A DNA stretch of 64,000 nt from Actinomadura harenae (GTDB lineage: Bacteria > Actinomycetota > Actinomycetes > Streptosporangiales > Streptosporangiaceae), in assembly GCF_003696215.1 (NCBI RefSeq), contig NZ_RFFG01000029.1, positions 1 through 64,000 on the forward strand. Reading direction: 5' to 3'. Below the pieces are notes generated by a model, which ran no database searches, was not told where the DNA came from, and was given only the letters and a program-made list of their open reading frames with translations. This document shows, one piece after another, positions 1-8,995 of this stretch; position 1 is the first letter of the stretch, and every line of letters begins with the position of its first letter. Both the position numbers and the translations under genes were made by a program.

Positions 1-413
1 GGGACGCCCGGAACCGGGGGCGCGGGGGCCGGTCCTCCCGGCGGCCCGGGACGGTCCTCCGGCGGGGGCCGGCCGGGCGGGCTCCGGTTCGTCCGGGCGG
101 GGGGTTATGGCGTGAAACGATCGGGCAGGCTCCGAACGGGGCGGTCCGCGGGGGGTTCCACCGGGTCGCGGGGCGGACGAGGTCACGGGAGCCGGCCCCG
201 AGGTTGGATAGGCTCGGAGGCGGGCCGGAGCGATCTCGCCGGAGCGCCCGTGACACGGTTCGTCCACCGTCCCGTGGGCCCCCGAGAAGGGGGAACGCGT
301 GCGGTGCGCGTCACGTTGCGACGTACGGACGCGAAGAACAACTCCGTCTCCGTGTAACCGACACGTGTGACAGATATCGCTGAATATGTGGTTCGAGAGG
401 AGCCTGGCGTTCC
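1..413. other. Intergenic region upstream of tkt
   Basis: No convincing gene. The first 300 bases are extremely GC-rich and contain only short frames without a ribosome-binding site or a recognisable product. The last 100 bases before tkt are less GC-rich and probably carry its promoter, but I cannot fix a -35/-10 pair with confidence. A purine-rich stretch GAGAGGAG at 395-402 is the likely ribosome-binding site for tkt, with slightly long spacing. Confidence 0.5.
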
Positions 414-2540
414 GTGAGTGGGGACAACAGCACGTTTGAGTGGTCCGAGCTGGACCGGCGGGCGGTGGACACGGTCCGCGCCCTCGCGATGGACGCGGTC
501 GAGGAAGCCGGTTCCGGGCACCCCGGGACGGCCATGAGCCTGGCGCCCGCCGCCTACCTTCTTTTCCAGCGTTTCCTGAAGCACGACCCGACCGACCCGG
601 AGTGGGCGGGCCGTGACCGGTTCGTCCTGTCCTGCGGGCACTCCAGCCTGACCCTGTACATCCAGCTTTACCTGTCGGGCTACCCGCTGACGCTGGACGA
701 CCTGAAGCGCCTGCGCAAGTGGGGCAGCCTCACCCCGGGCCACCCGGAGCACGGGCACACCGCGGGCGTGGAGACCACGACCGGGCCGCTCGGCCAGGGC
801 ATCGGCAACGCGGTCGGCATGGCGATGGCGGCCCGCCGCGAGCGCGGCCTGTTCGACCCCGAGACCGCCGCGGGCGAGTCCCCCTTCGACCACCGCGTGT
901 GGGTGATCGCCTCCGATGGCGACATCGAGGAGGGCATCAGCCACGAGGCCAGCGCGATCGCCGGGCACCAGCGCCTGGGCAACCTGGTCATGATCTACGA
1001 CGACAACCACATCTCGATCGAGGACGACACCCAGATCGCGAAGTCGGAGGACGTCAAGGCCCGCTACGCGGCCTACGGCTGGGACGTCCAGACCGTCGAC
1101 TGGACCGTCAACGGCGAGTACGAGGAGAACGCGGGCCGGCTCGCGGAGGCCCTCGAGGCCGCCGAGCGCGAGACCGCCCGCCCGTCGCTGATCTCGCTGC
1201 GCACGATCATCGGCTGGCCCGCGCCGAACAAGAAGAACACCGGCAAAATCCACGGTTCCGCGCTCGGCGCGGACGAGGTCGCCGCCACCAAGAAGATCAT
1301 GGGCATGGACCCGGAGCGCTCGTTCGAGGTCGCCCCCGAGGTCCTGGAGCACGCGCGCGGCGTCGTCGAGCGCGGCCGCGCCGCCCACGCCGAGTGGGAC
1401 GAGCGCTACCAGGCGTGGCGCAAGGCCAACCCGGACAAGGCCGCCCTTTTTGACCGGATTTCGCGGCGTGAGCTGCCCGAGGGCTGGCGGCAGTCCGTCC
1501 CGGCGTTCCCGGCGGGCAAGGACCTGGCCACCCGCGCCGCGTCCGGCGAGGTGCTGAACGCCCTGGCCCCGGTCCTGCCGGAGCTGTGGGGCGGCTCGGC
1601 CGACCTGGCCGAGTCCAACAACACCACGATGAAGGGCGAGCCGTCCTTCGTCCCTGAGGAGTTCCAGACCAAGGAGTTCCCGGGCGGGCCGTACGGCCGG
1701 ACGCTGCACTTCGGCATCCGCGAGCACGGCATGGGCTCGATCCTCAACGGCATCGCGCTGCACGGCGGCACCCGCGCCTACGGCGGCACGTTCCTGGTGT
1801 TCAGCGACTACATGCGCCCGGCCGTCCGGCTCGCGGCGCTGATGAAGCTGCCGGTCACCTACGTCTGGACGCACGACTCGATCGGCCTCGGCGAGGACGG
1901 CCCGACCCACCAGCCGGTCGAGCACCTGTGGGCGCTGCGCGCCATCCCGGGCCTGGACGTCGTCCGCCCGGCCGACGCCAACGAGACCGCGGTCGCGTGG
2001 CGGACGATCCTGGAGCACACCGACCGTCCGGCCGGCCTGATCCTGTCCCGGCAGAAGCTGCCGACCTTCGACCGGTCCGGCGAGCTGGCGTCCGCCGACG
2101 GCGTCGCCCGCGGCGGCTACGTCCTGGCGGAGGCCGACGGCGGCCGTCCCGAGGTGATCATCATCGGGACCGGCTCCGAGGTGCAGCTGGCCGTGGCGGC
2201 CCGCGAGGAGCTGCAGGCCGAGGGCATCCCGACCCGCGTGGTCTCGATGCCGTCCGTCGAGTGGTTCGAGCAGCAGGACGCCGCGTACCAGCAGGAGGTG
2301 CTGCCGCCGGGCGTCCGCGCCCGCGTCGCGGTCGAGGCCGGCATCGGGCTCGGCTGGCGCTACTACGTCGGCGACGCCGGCGAGGTCGTCAGCCTCGAGC
2401 ACTTCGGCGCCTCCGCCGACCACAAGACGCTGTTCGAGCAGTTCGGCTTCACCGCCGAGCGCGTCGCGGCGGCGGCGCGGGCCAGCCGCATCAAGGCCGC
2501 CGCCCCCGGCGCCGGCCGCGGCAGCACCACCGGTAACTGA
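414..2540 (+). CDS. tkt: Transketolase
   Basis: Transketolase, a thiamine-diphosphate enzyme of the non-oxidative pentose-phosphate pathway that moves two-carbon ketol units between sugar phosphates in the cytoplasm. The product is 708 residues, normal for the family. The thiamine-diphosphate signature GDGDIEEG lies near residues 167-175 in the N-terminal domain, and the GIREHGMG segment of the pyrimidine-binding domain is near residue 435. The GTG start is chosen because GAGAGGAG precedes it and the protein then begins SGDNSTFEWSELD, normal for actinobacterial homologues. It is the first gene of a + strand operon with tal and pgi-like genes, and tal follows after 20 bases. Identification is certain; isozyme specificity is not visible. 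Confidence 0.97.
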   Translation: MSGDNSTFEWSELDRRAVDTVRALAMDAVEEAGSGHPGTAMSLAPAAYLLFQRFLKHDPTDPEWAGRDRFVLSCGHSSLTLYIQLYLSGYPLTLDDLKRLRKWGSLTPGHPEHGHTAGVETTTGPLGQGIGNAVGMAMAARRERGLFDPETAAGESPFDHRVWVIASDGDIEEGISHEASAIAGHQRLGNLVMIYDDNHISIEDDTQIAKSEDVKARYAAYGWDVQTVDWTVNGEYEENAGRLAEALEAAERETARPSLISLRTIIGWPAPNKKNTGKIHGSALGADEVAATKKIMGMDPERSFEVAPEVLEHARGVVERGRAAHAEWDERYQAWRKANPDKAALFDRISRRELPEGWRQSVPAFPAGKDLATRAASGEVLNALAPVLPELWGGSADLAESNNTTMKGEPSFVPEEFQTKEFPGGPYGRTLHFGIREHGMGSILNGIALHGGTRAYGGTFLVFSDYMRPAVRLAALMKLPVTYVWTHDSIGLGEDGPTHQPVEHLWALRAIPGLDVVRPADANETAVAWRTILEHTDRPAGLILSRQKLPTFDRSGELASADGVARGGYVLAEADGGRPEVIIIGTGSEVQLAVAAREELQAEGIPTRVVSMPSVEWFEQQDAAYQQEVLPPGVRARVAVEAGIGLGWRYYVGDAGEVVSLEHFGASADHKTLFEQFGFTAERVAAAARASRIKAAAPGAGRGSTTGN

Positions 2541-2560
2541 GGCGAGAGGAAGCGAGCGCG

Positions 2561-3676
2561 ATGAGCGAGGTACTGAAGAAGCTCTCGGGCCTGGGCGTGT
2601 CGATCTGGCTGGACGACATCAGCCGGGAGCGGCTGCGCACGGGCAACCTCGAGCAGCTCGTCAAGGAGAAGAGCGTGGTGGGGGTCACCTCCAACCCCAC
2701 GATCTTCGCCAAGGCGCTGAGCAAGGGCGACGCCTACGACGACCAGGTCCGAGACCTGGCGGTGCGCGGCGTGGACGTCGAGGAGGCGTCCCGCGCGATC
2801 ACGACCTACGACATCCGGTGGGCCGCCGACGTGCTGCGCCCGGTGTACGACCGGAGCGAGGGCGTGGACGGCCGGGTGTCGATCGAGGTGGACCCGCGGC
2901 TCGCCCGCGAGACCGCCAAGACGATCGCCGAGGCGCGCGCGCTGTGGTGGATGGTCGACCGTCCGAACCTGTTCATCAAGATCCCGGCGACCGAGGAGGG
3001 CCTGCCCGCGATCACCGCGGCGCTGGCCGACGGCATCAGCGTGAACGTGACGCTGATCTTCTCCCTGGAGCGGTACGGCGCGGTCATCGACGCCTACTTC
3101 GCCGGTCTGGAGCAGGCCCGCGCGAACGGGCACGACATCTCCAAGCTGGAGTCGGTCGCGTCGTTCTTCGTGTCCCGCGTGGACACCGAGATCGACAAGC
3201 GGCTCGACAAGATCGGCACGGACGAGGCGAAGGCGCTGCGCTCCCAGGCGGGCCTGGCCAACGCGCGCCTGGCGTACGCGCTGTTCGAGGAGAGGTTCGG
3301 CACCGACCGCTGGGCGAGGCTGCGCGACGCGGGGGCCCGTCCCCAGCGTCCGCTGTGGGCGTCCACCGGCGTGAAGGACCCGAACCTCCCGCCGACCCTC
3401 TACGTGGACGGGCTGGTGGCCGAGGGCGTCGTCAACACGATGCCGGAGGCGACGCTCGACGCCGAGGCCGCCAAGGGCGACCCGACGGGCGACACCATCA
3501 CCACCCGGTACGACGAGGCGCGCGCCGTCATGCAGGCCCTGAAGGACGCCGGAGTCGACTACGACGACGTCGTGAAGGTCCTGGAGGACGAGGGCGTGGA
3601 GAAGTTCGAGGTCTCCTGGAAGGAGATGCTCGAGATCATCGCCGGCGAGCTGAAGGACAAGGCGGCCAAGGCGTGA
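2561..3676 (+). CDS. tal: Transaldolase
   Basis: Transaldolase transfers a dihydroxyacetone unit from sedoheptulose 7-phosphate to glyceraldehyde 3-phosphate. At 371 residues it matches the long actinobacterial type. The Schiff-base lysine is K140 in LFIKIPAT. An N-terminal motif SIWLDDISRERLRTG and the VTSNPTIF segment are also typical. The ATG follows a GAGAGGAAG ribosome-binding site in the 20-base gap after tkt. The stop codon overlaps the GTG of the next gene in the form GTGA, so the two are translationally coupled. That is notable because transaldolase and glucose-6-phosphate isomerase are fused into one polypeptide in some bacteria. Confidence 0.96.
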   Translation: MSEVLKKLSGLGVSIWLDDISRERLRTGNLEQLVKEKSVVGVTSNPTIFAKALSKGDAYDDQVRDLAVRGVDVEEASRAITTYDIRWAADVLRPVYDRSEGVDGRVSIEVDPRLARETAKTIAEARALWWMVDRPNLFIKIPATEEGLPAITAALADGISVNVTLIFSLERYGAVIDAYFAGLEQARANGHDISKLESVASFFVSRVDTEIDKRLDKIGTDEAKALRSQAGLANARLAYALFEERFGTDRWARLRDAGARPQRPLWASTGVKDPNLPPTLYVDGLVAEGVVNTMPEATLDAEAAKGDPTGDTITTRYDEARAVMQALKDAGVDYDDVVKVLEDEGVEKFEVSWKEMLEIIAGELKDKAAKA

Positions 3677-5331
3677 CCTCGGTGGTGACCGCAGCGGGGG
3701 TGTCGGTCACCATCCGGGGTCCGCTGGTGGACGAGACCGAGTCCGTCCTGGACCGGCTCGTCTCCGACGGCGTCCCCGGCGCGCTGCTCCACGGCGGCGG
3801 ACGGCTGTGGGGCCCGGACGCCGCGCCCCTGGCGGCGCGGCGCCTGGGCTGGCTCCGGCTGCCCGGGACCTCCCGTGACCTGCTCGGCCCGCTGGCCGGG
3901 CGGGTCCGGGAGGCCCGGGCCGCCGGGCTCACCCGGGTCGTCCTGGCCGGTACCGGCGGGGCGGCCGCCGCGGCCGGGACGATCGTCCGGTCGGCGGCTC
4001 CGGAGGGGACGGAACTGGTCGTCCTGTCCACCTCCGACCCGAGCGCGGTCAGGGCCGCTCTGAGCGAACTCGCCGCGACGCTGCTCGTGGTGGTCGACAA
4101 GGGCGGCACCACCGTGGAGACGGACGCGCACCTGCGCGTCTTCGAAGAGGCGTTCCGTGAGGCCGGGTTCGACCCGGCCTCACGCGTTCTCGTCGTCACC
4201 GACCCGGGCTCGCCGCTGGACGAGCGGCTGGACGAGCGGTACGCCGTCGTCCACGCCGATCCGGAGACCGGCGGACGGTTCGGCGCGCTGGACGCGGGCG
4301 GGCTGGTGCCGTCCGCGCTCGCGGGCGCCGACCCCGAGGAGCTGCTGGACGAGGCGTCCGCGCTGGCCGCGACGCTCGACCAGCCCTACGAGAACCCGGC
4401 GCTGGCGCTGGGCGCGGCGCTCGGCGCGTCCGCGCTCGCGGGCCGCGACAAGCTCGTCATCGCCGACCACGGTTCGGGCCATCCCGGCCTCGCCGCGTGG
4501 ATCGAGCAGCTGGTCGCGGCGTCCACGGGCAAGGACGGCCGCGGGCTGCTCCCGGTCGTCGTGGAGGACGTCGCCGCGCCCGGTTTCACCCTCACCCCGG
4601 ACGTCCGGCGCGTCGTCCTGGGCGCCCGGCCGGACGAGCCGGGCCCCGCGCGCGAGGCGGGCCTGACGGTCTCCGGACCGCTCGGCGCGCAGTTCCTGCT
4701 GTGGGAGTACGCGGTCGCGGTCGCGGGACGGGTCATCGGCGTCGATCCGTTCGACCAGCCCGCCGTCGCCGAGTCGGCGGACAACACCGCCGCGCTGCTG
4801 CGCGCGGCGGAGGGCGCGGCCCCGACCGTCATCCCGAGCGTCCCGGCGTTCACCGACGGCTCCGTCGAGGTGCACGGCCGCGAGGAGTTCCTCAAGGGCC
4901 TCTCCTCGCTCCCGGACGTCCTCGACGCGCTGCTCTCGGCCGTCCCGGACCGCGGCTACCTCGCCGTCCTGGCCTACCTGGATCCGGAGGGCGACGCGTC
5001 CGCGGCGGCGTCGCGGCCGCTTCTGGCCGAGCGGGGCGAGCGGCTGCGCCGTTCTCCCGTCCCGGTCACCTTCGGCTGGGGGCCGCGCTACCTGCACTCC
5101 ACGGGGCAGTACCACAAGGGCGGCCCGGAGAACGGCGCGTTCCTGCTGGTCACCGGCGTCGCGGACCACGACGTCCCGATCCCCGGGCGTCCGTACACCA
5201 TGGCCGAGCTCCAGCTGGCGCAGGCCTTCGGGGACCTCCGCGCGCTGCGCGCACGGTCGCGTCCGGTCGTCCGCGTCCACCTGAGGAACCGCGCCGACGG
5301 CCTGGCCAGGCTCGCGAAGGCGCTCGCCTAG
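3673..5331 (+). CDS. pgi: Glucose-6-phosphate isomerase-like protein, copy 1
   Basis: 552 residues of the phosphoglucose isomerase (double SIS domain) fold, resembling the isomerase half of bifunctional transaldolase/isomerase proteins. Family hallmarks include GPLGAQFLLWEYAVAVAG, the DPFDQP segment near residue 360 and the C-terminal HSTGQYHKGGPENG segment. The GTG start overlaps the tal stop. Two family positions differ from what I expect: the sugar-phosphate loop reads DKGGTT where SKSGTT/SKTGTT is usual, and the lysine that normally follows the FDQP segment by six or seven residues is alanine (AESADNT). The role is therefore probably glucose 6-phosphate to fructose 6-phosphate isomerisation, but activity should not be assumed. 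Confidence 0.85.
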   Translation: MTSVVTAAGVSVTIRGPLVDETESVLDRLVSDGVPGALLHGGGRLWGPDAAPLAARRLGWLRLPGTSRDLLGPLAGRVREARAAGLTRVVLAGTGGAAAAAGTIVRSAAPEGTELVVLSTSDPSAVRAALSELAATLLVVVDKGGTTVETDAHLRVFEEAFREAGFDPASRVLVVTDPGSPLDERLDERYAVVHADPETGGRFGALDAGGLVPSALAGADPEELLDEASALAATLDQPYENPALALGAALGASALAGRDKLVIADHGSGHPGLAAWIEQLVAASTGKDGRGLLPVVVEDVAAPGFTLTPDVRRVVLGARPDEPGPAREAGLTVSGPLGAQFLLWEYAVAVAGRVIGVDPFDQPAVAESADNTAALLRAAEGAAPTVIPSVPAFTDGSVEVHGREEFLKGLSSLPDVLDALLSAVPDRGYLAVLAYLDPEGDASAAASRPLLAERGERLRRSPVPVTFGWGPRYLHSTGQYHKGGPENGAFLLVTGVADHDVPIPGRPYTMAELQLAQAFGDLRALRARSRPVVRVHLRNRADGLARLAKALA

Positions 5332-5390
5332 CGTCCGGCTCGCGCCGAAGGCGTCCGGTTCGCGCTGAAGGCGTCCGGTTCGCACTGAAG
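5331..5390 (+). repeat. Three tandem 20-bp repeats
   Basis: Three adjacent 20-bp units begin GCGTCCGG and end in GAAG, at 5331-5350, 5351-5370 and 5371-5390. They differ at only a few positions (C/T and G/A changes). The array starts inside the stop codon of the first pgi-like gene and lies between the two paralogues. No hairpin with a T tract is evident. It may be a slippage product or a small regulatory array. Confidence 0.85.
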
Positions 5391-5511
5391 GCGGATGAGA
5401 AGCGACTTCCGCTCGGTTTTCTCGCACTTGTTCACAAATCGACATCTGGAAGATCGGGGAGTTGGTCGCGGATGCCCGCTGTCTCCTGAAACGATGGGGC
5501 GGGGAGGAACG

Positions 5512-7203
5512 GTGTCCGGATTCGACGTACTGACACGCGGCGACGTGCTCGAGCAGGCGATGCAGGCGCGCGACTACCTGGTCGCCTGCGGAGTGCCCGC
5601 GGCACTGGCGGCCAAGGACCCGCGGCTGTGGGGCCGGCGGGCCGTCGACCACAGCCGGCTGGCGTGGCTGGACCTGCCGTTCGCCTCCCGCTACCTGCTG
5701 GACAAGATCGACGACGTGGTCGCCGAGGCGCGGTACGCGGGCCTCGACCACGTGGTGCTGGTCGGCGTCGGCGCGGACGCGCTGGCCGCGCAGGCCATCA
5801 TGGAGGAGCACGCCGAGACGGCGGGCGCCCTCACCGTCCTGGACGGCTCGGACACCGCGGCGCTCGCGTTCACGCTGGAGCGCCTCGACCGCACCATGGT
5901 CGTGCTGGCGAGCAAGTCCGGGGTGTCCCTCGAAGGCGACGCGTACCTGCGCATCCTCGCGAACGCGTTCCGGAGCGCCGGGATGAGCGACCGGGAGGTC
6001 GCCGCGCGGTTCGTGGTGATCACCGACCAGGGCAGCCCGCTGCACGGCTTCGCGCGCGGCAAGGGGTACCGGGTCGGCCTGACCGATCCCGGCCTGCCCG
6101 CGCACATGGCGGCGCTGTCGGCGTACGGCCTGGTCCCCGCGGTGCTGGCCGGCGCGGACGTCGGCCAGGTGCTGGACGAGGCGGCCGCGCTCGCGCCCGC
6201 GCTCCAGAACGACAAGGACAACCCGGGCCTGCTGCTCGGCGCCATCATCGGCGGCTGCGCGCAGCGCGGGCCCGAGGGACTCGCGCGGGCCAAGGTCGCG
6301 CTGCACGAGCCGGGCGGGTCGGGCGCGCTGAGCGGCTGGATCGCGCAGGTGCTCGCGGCCGGGACCGGCAAGCGCGGCCGGGGCGTGCTGGCGCTGGAGC
6401 CGCCCGGCAGCCCGGGGGGGCTCCCCGACGCGCACGCCGTCGCGCTGAACCCGAAGCCCGGCGCGCAGGGCGCGGTGGGCGACGCCGAGACCTCGGTGTG
6501 GGCGCCGCTCGGCGCGCAGTTCCTGCTGTGGCAGTACGCGACGGCGGTCGCCGGGTGGCTGCTCGGTGTGAACCCGTTCGAGCCCGGCGGCACGGTCGCG
6601 CAGGAGGCCGAGGACGACGCGGCGGCGCTGCTCGCCGCCGCGGCGGGCGGCCCGCTGCCGACCGGGCGCCCGGTGTTCGCCGACGGCGACGTCGAGATCC
6701 ACACCGACCTTCCCGTCCCGCACCACCCGGACGGCCTGTCCGCGACGCTCGTGGCGCTGCTGGCACAGGTTCCGCCGGAGGGCTACCTGTCGGTGGTGAC
6801 GTACCTGTCCGGCGAGTTCTCCGGGCGTTACCTCGCGCCGACGCTGGCGCGGCACACGGGCCGTCCGGTCGTGTACGGCGCGGGCCCCGGGTACCTGGAC
6901 GCGACCGGGCCGGTGCACAAGCGCGGCCCCGGCGGCGGCGCGTTCCTGCTGGTCACGGGCGACCCGCCGGAGGGCGATCCGGTCGCCGACACGCCGGTGC
7001 CGGGCCGTCCCTACGGGCTGGCCTCGCTCCAGCTGGCGCGGGCGCTCGCCGAGGAGCGGTCGCTGCGCGCGCTCGGGCTGCCGGTCGTCCGCGTCCACCT
7101 GCGGGACGCCGTGGAGGGCGCGGGACGCCTCGCCGAGGCCGTCCGCGCCCTGGGCACGGCCGGGCAGCAGGCGTCCGGAATGAGAACGCGGGCCACGGGG
7201 TGA
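5512..7203 (+). CDS. Glucose-6-phosphate isomerase-like protein, copy 2
   Basis: A second double-SIS-domain protein (563 residues) collinear with the preceding gene along its whole length. Shared landmarks include GAQFLLWQYATAVAGWLLGVNPFE, the GTGKRGRG segment and the C-terminal HKRGPGGGAFLLVTG. The sugar-phosphate loop is conventional here (ASKSGVSLEGDAYLR). The later segment reads NPFEPGGTVAQEAEDD instead of NPFDQPNVxEAKDN, so the DQP and lysine are lost. The GTG at 5512 is chosen because GGGGAGGA lies 8-9 bases upstream; longer frames exist upstream without support. It is a duplicate that may be a specialised isomerase, a phosphosugar-binding regulator or a weakly active copy. Confidence 0.75.
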   Translation: MSGFDVLTRGDVLEQAMQARDYLVACGVPAALAAKDPRLWGRRAVDHSRLAWLDLPFASRYLLDKIDDVVAEARYAGLDHVVLVGVGADALAAQAIMEEHAETAGALTVLDGSDTAALAFTLERLDRTMVVLASKSGVSLEGDAYLRILANAFRSAGMSDREVAARFVVITDQGSPLHGFARGKGYRVGLTDPGLPAHMAALSAYGLVPAVLAGADVGQVLDEAAALAPALQNDKDNPGLLLGAIIGGCAQRGPEGLARAKVALHEPGGSGALSGWIAQVLAAGTGKRGRGVLALEPPGSPGGLPDAHAVALNPKPGAQGAVGDAETSVWAPLGAQFLLWQYATAVAGWLLGVNPFEPGGTVAQEAEDDAAALLAAAAGGPLPTGRPVFADGDVEIHTDLPVPHHPDGLSATLVALLAQVPPEGYLSVVTYLSGEFSGRYLAPTLARHTGRPVVYGAGPGYLDATGPVHKRGPGGGAFLLVTGDPPEGDPVADTPVPGRPYGLASLQLARALAEERSLRALGLPVVRVHLRDAVEGAGRLAEAVRALGTAGQQASGMRTRATG

Positions 7204-7462
7204 CCGACCGGGCTCTGACGATCGCCTGGGGTTGCCGTTACCCCGGCGACGGGAATGATCTTCGCGGGATGGGCGTATACCTGGGGGTGACCGGCGTGTT
7301 CGCGCCGGTCCGGGACCGGTGCCCTGTGCCCGGCCCGGCGCGCCGCCCGCGACGCCCTCGCCCACGCGGACGGCTCGCGCCGTGCACCGCGCGGCGAGGG
7401 AGCTCAGAAAACAAGTGGGCAGGAACGGTCCACGGCATAGTGCGAGAAGAGGGGACCGCCAC

Positions 7463-8992
7463 GTGACGGACACAGCACCCAATCCGCTCCGGGATCCGCG
7501 GGACAAGCGGCTGCCACGTGTGGCCGGGCCGTGCGTGCTGGTGTTGTTCGGGGTCACCGGGGACCTGTCGCGCAAGAAGCTGCTTCCGGCGATCTACGAC
7601 CTGGCCAACCGCGGCCTGCTGCCGCCCGGGTTCTCGCTGGTGGGCTTCGCCCGCCGCGACTGGGACCACCAGGACTTCCGCCAGATCGCCTACGAGGCGG
7701 TCAAGGAACACGCGCGCACCCCGTTCCGCGAGGACGTCTGGGAGCACCTGTCGGAGGGCATGCACTTCGTCCCCGGCGAGTTCAACGACCCCGGCGCGTT
7801 CGACGCCCTGGCCATGGCGGTCAAGGAGCTGGACGCCAGCCGCGGCACCGGCGGCAACTACGCCTTCTACATGTCGATCCCGCCGAAGTTCTTCTCGACG
7901 GTCACCGAGCAGCTGCAGCGCAGCGGTCTGGCGGACCGGTCGGAGAACTCCTGGCGGCGGGTCGTCATCGAGAAGCCGTTCGGGCACGACCTGAAGTCGG
8001 CCCAGGAGCTCAACGACATCGTCCACCGGGTCTTCCCCGAGGAGTCGATCTTCCGGATCGACCACTACCTCGGCAAGGAGACGGTCCAGAACATCCTGGC
8101 GCTGCGGTTCGCCAACACGATGTTCGAGCCGATCTGGAACCGGTACCACGTGGACCACGTGCAGATCACGATGGCCGAGGACATCGGCATCGGCGGACGC
8201 GCCGGGTACTACGACGGCATCGGCGCGGCCCGCGACGTCATCCAGAACCACCTGCTCCAGCTGCTCGCGCTGACCGCGATGGAGGAGCCGACCTCGTTCA
8301 GCTCCGAGGCCGTCCGCGCGGAGAAGGCGAAGATCCTGTCGCAGGTGCGGCTGCCTGACGACCTGTCCCTGGCGACCGCGCGCGGCCAGTACGCAGCGGG
8401 CTGGCAGGGCGGCGTGAAGGTCGCCGGGTACCTGGAGGAGGACGGCATCCCGCAGTCGTCCACCACGGAGACCTACGCGGCGGTCAAGCTGGAGATCGAC
8501 AGCCGGCGCTGGGCCGGCGTGCCGTTCTACCTGCGCACCGGCAAGCGGCTGTCGCGCCGCGTCACCGAGGTCGCGATGGTGTTCCAGAAGGCCCCGCACC
8601 AGCCGTTCTCCCAGACCGACACCGAGGAGCTGGGGCAGAACGCCCTGGTCATGCGGGTGCAGCCGGACGAGGGCATCACCGTCCGGTTCGGGTCGAAGGT
8701 GCCCGGCACCTCGATGGAGATCCGCGACGTGAACATGGACTTCGCCTACGGCGAGTCGTTCACCGAGTCGTCCCCCGAGGCGTACGAGCGGCTCATCCTG
8801 GACGTGCTGATCGGCGACCCGCCGCTGTTCCCCCGGCAGGAGGAGGTCGAGCTGTCCTGGCGGATCCTCGACCCGGTCGAGGAGCACTGGGCGTCCCAGA
8901 CGAAGGTCGACCAGTACAAGTCCGGCGGCTACGGGCCCGAGAGCTCGGACGCGATGATGGCGCGCGACGGCCGCGTCTGGAGGCGGCTCTAA
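7463..8992 (+). CDS. zwf: Glucose-6-phosphate dehydrogenase
   Basis: Oxidises glucose 6-phosphate to 6-phosphogluconolactone, usually with NADP, as the entry step of the oxidative pentose-phosphate pathway. The 509-residue protein has the nucleotide-binding motif GVTGDLSRKK at about residues 30-39 and the substrate/catalytic motif RIDHYLGKE near residues 197-205. The GTG start follows AGAAGAGGGGA. Unlike its neighbours it sits 259 bases after the previous stop, so an internal promoter is likely; a TATACC box near 7275 is one weak candidate. opcA follows after three bases, and OpcA is needed for full dehydrogenase activity in actinobacteria. Confidence 0.97.
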   Translation: MTDTAPNPLRDPRDKRLPRVAGPCVLVLFGVTGDLSRKKLLPAIYDLANRGLLPPGFSLVGFARRDWDHQDFRQIAYEAVKEHARTPFREDVWEHLSEGMHFVPGEFNDPGAFDALAMAVKELDASRGTGGNYAFYMSIPPKFFSTVTEQLQRSGLADRSENSWRRVVIEKPFGHDLKSAQELNDIVHRVFPEESIFRIDHYLGKETVQNILALRFANTMFEPIWNRYHVDHVQITMAEDIGIGGRAGYYDGIGAARDVIQNHLLQLLALTAMEEPTSFSSEAVRAEKAKILSQVRLPDDLSLATARGQYAAGWQGGVKVAGYLEEDGIPQSSTTETYAAVKLEIDSRRWAGVPFYLRTGKRLSRRVTEVAMVFQKAPHQPFSQTDTEELGQNALVMRVQPDEGITVRFGSKVPGTSMEIRDVNMDFAYGESFTESSPEAYERLILDVLIGDPPLFPRQEEVELSWRILDPVEEHWASQTKVDQYKSGGYGPESSDAMMARDGRVWRRL

Positions 8993-8995
8993 CCC

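Noticed and set aside
112..357. Small + strand frame before tkt
   Set aside because: No ribosome-binding site, Arg/Gly-rich, no recognisable product.
183..2423. Very long open frame antisense to tkt (about 746 codons)
   Set aside because: Arg/Gly/Val-rich shadow caused by GC bias at codon positions; no ribosome-binding site and the + strand gene is certain.
4180..7575. 1131-codon frame antisense to both pgi-like genes
   Set aside because: Low-complexity composition typical of GC shadows, and it crosses two well-supported genes and the repeat array.
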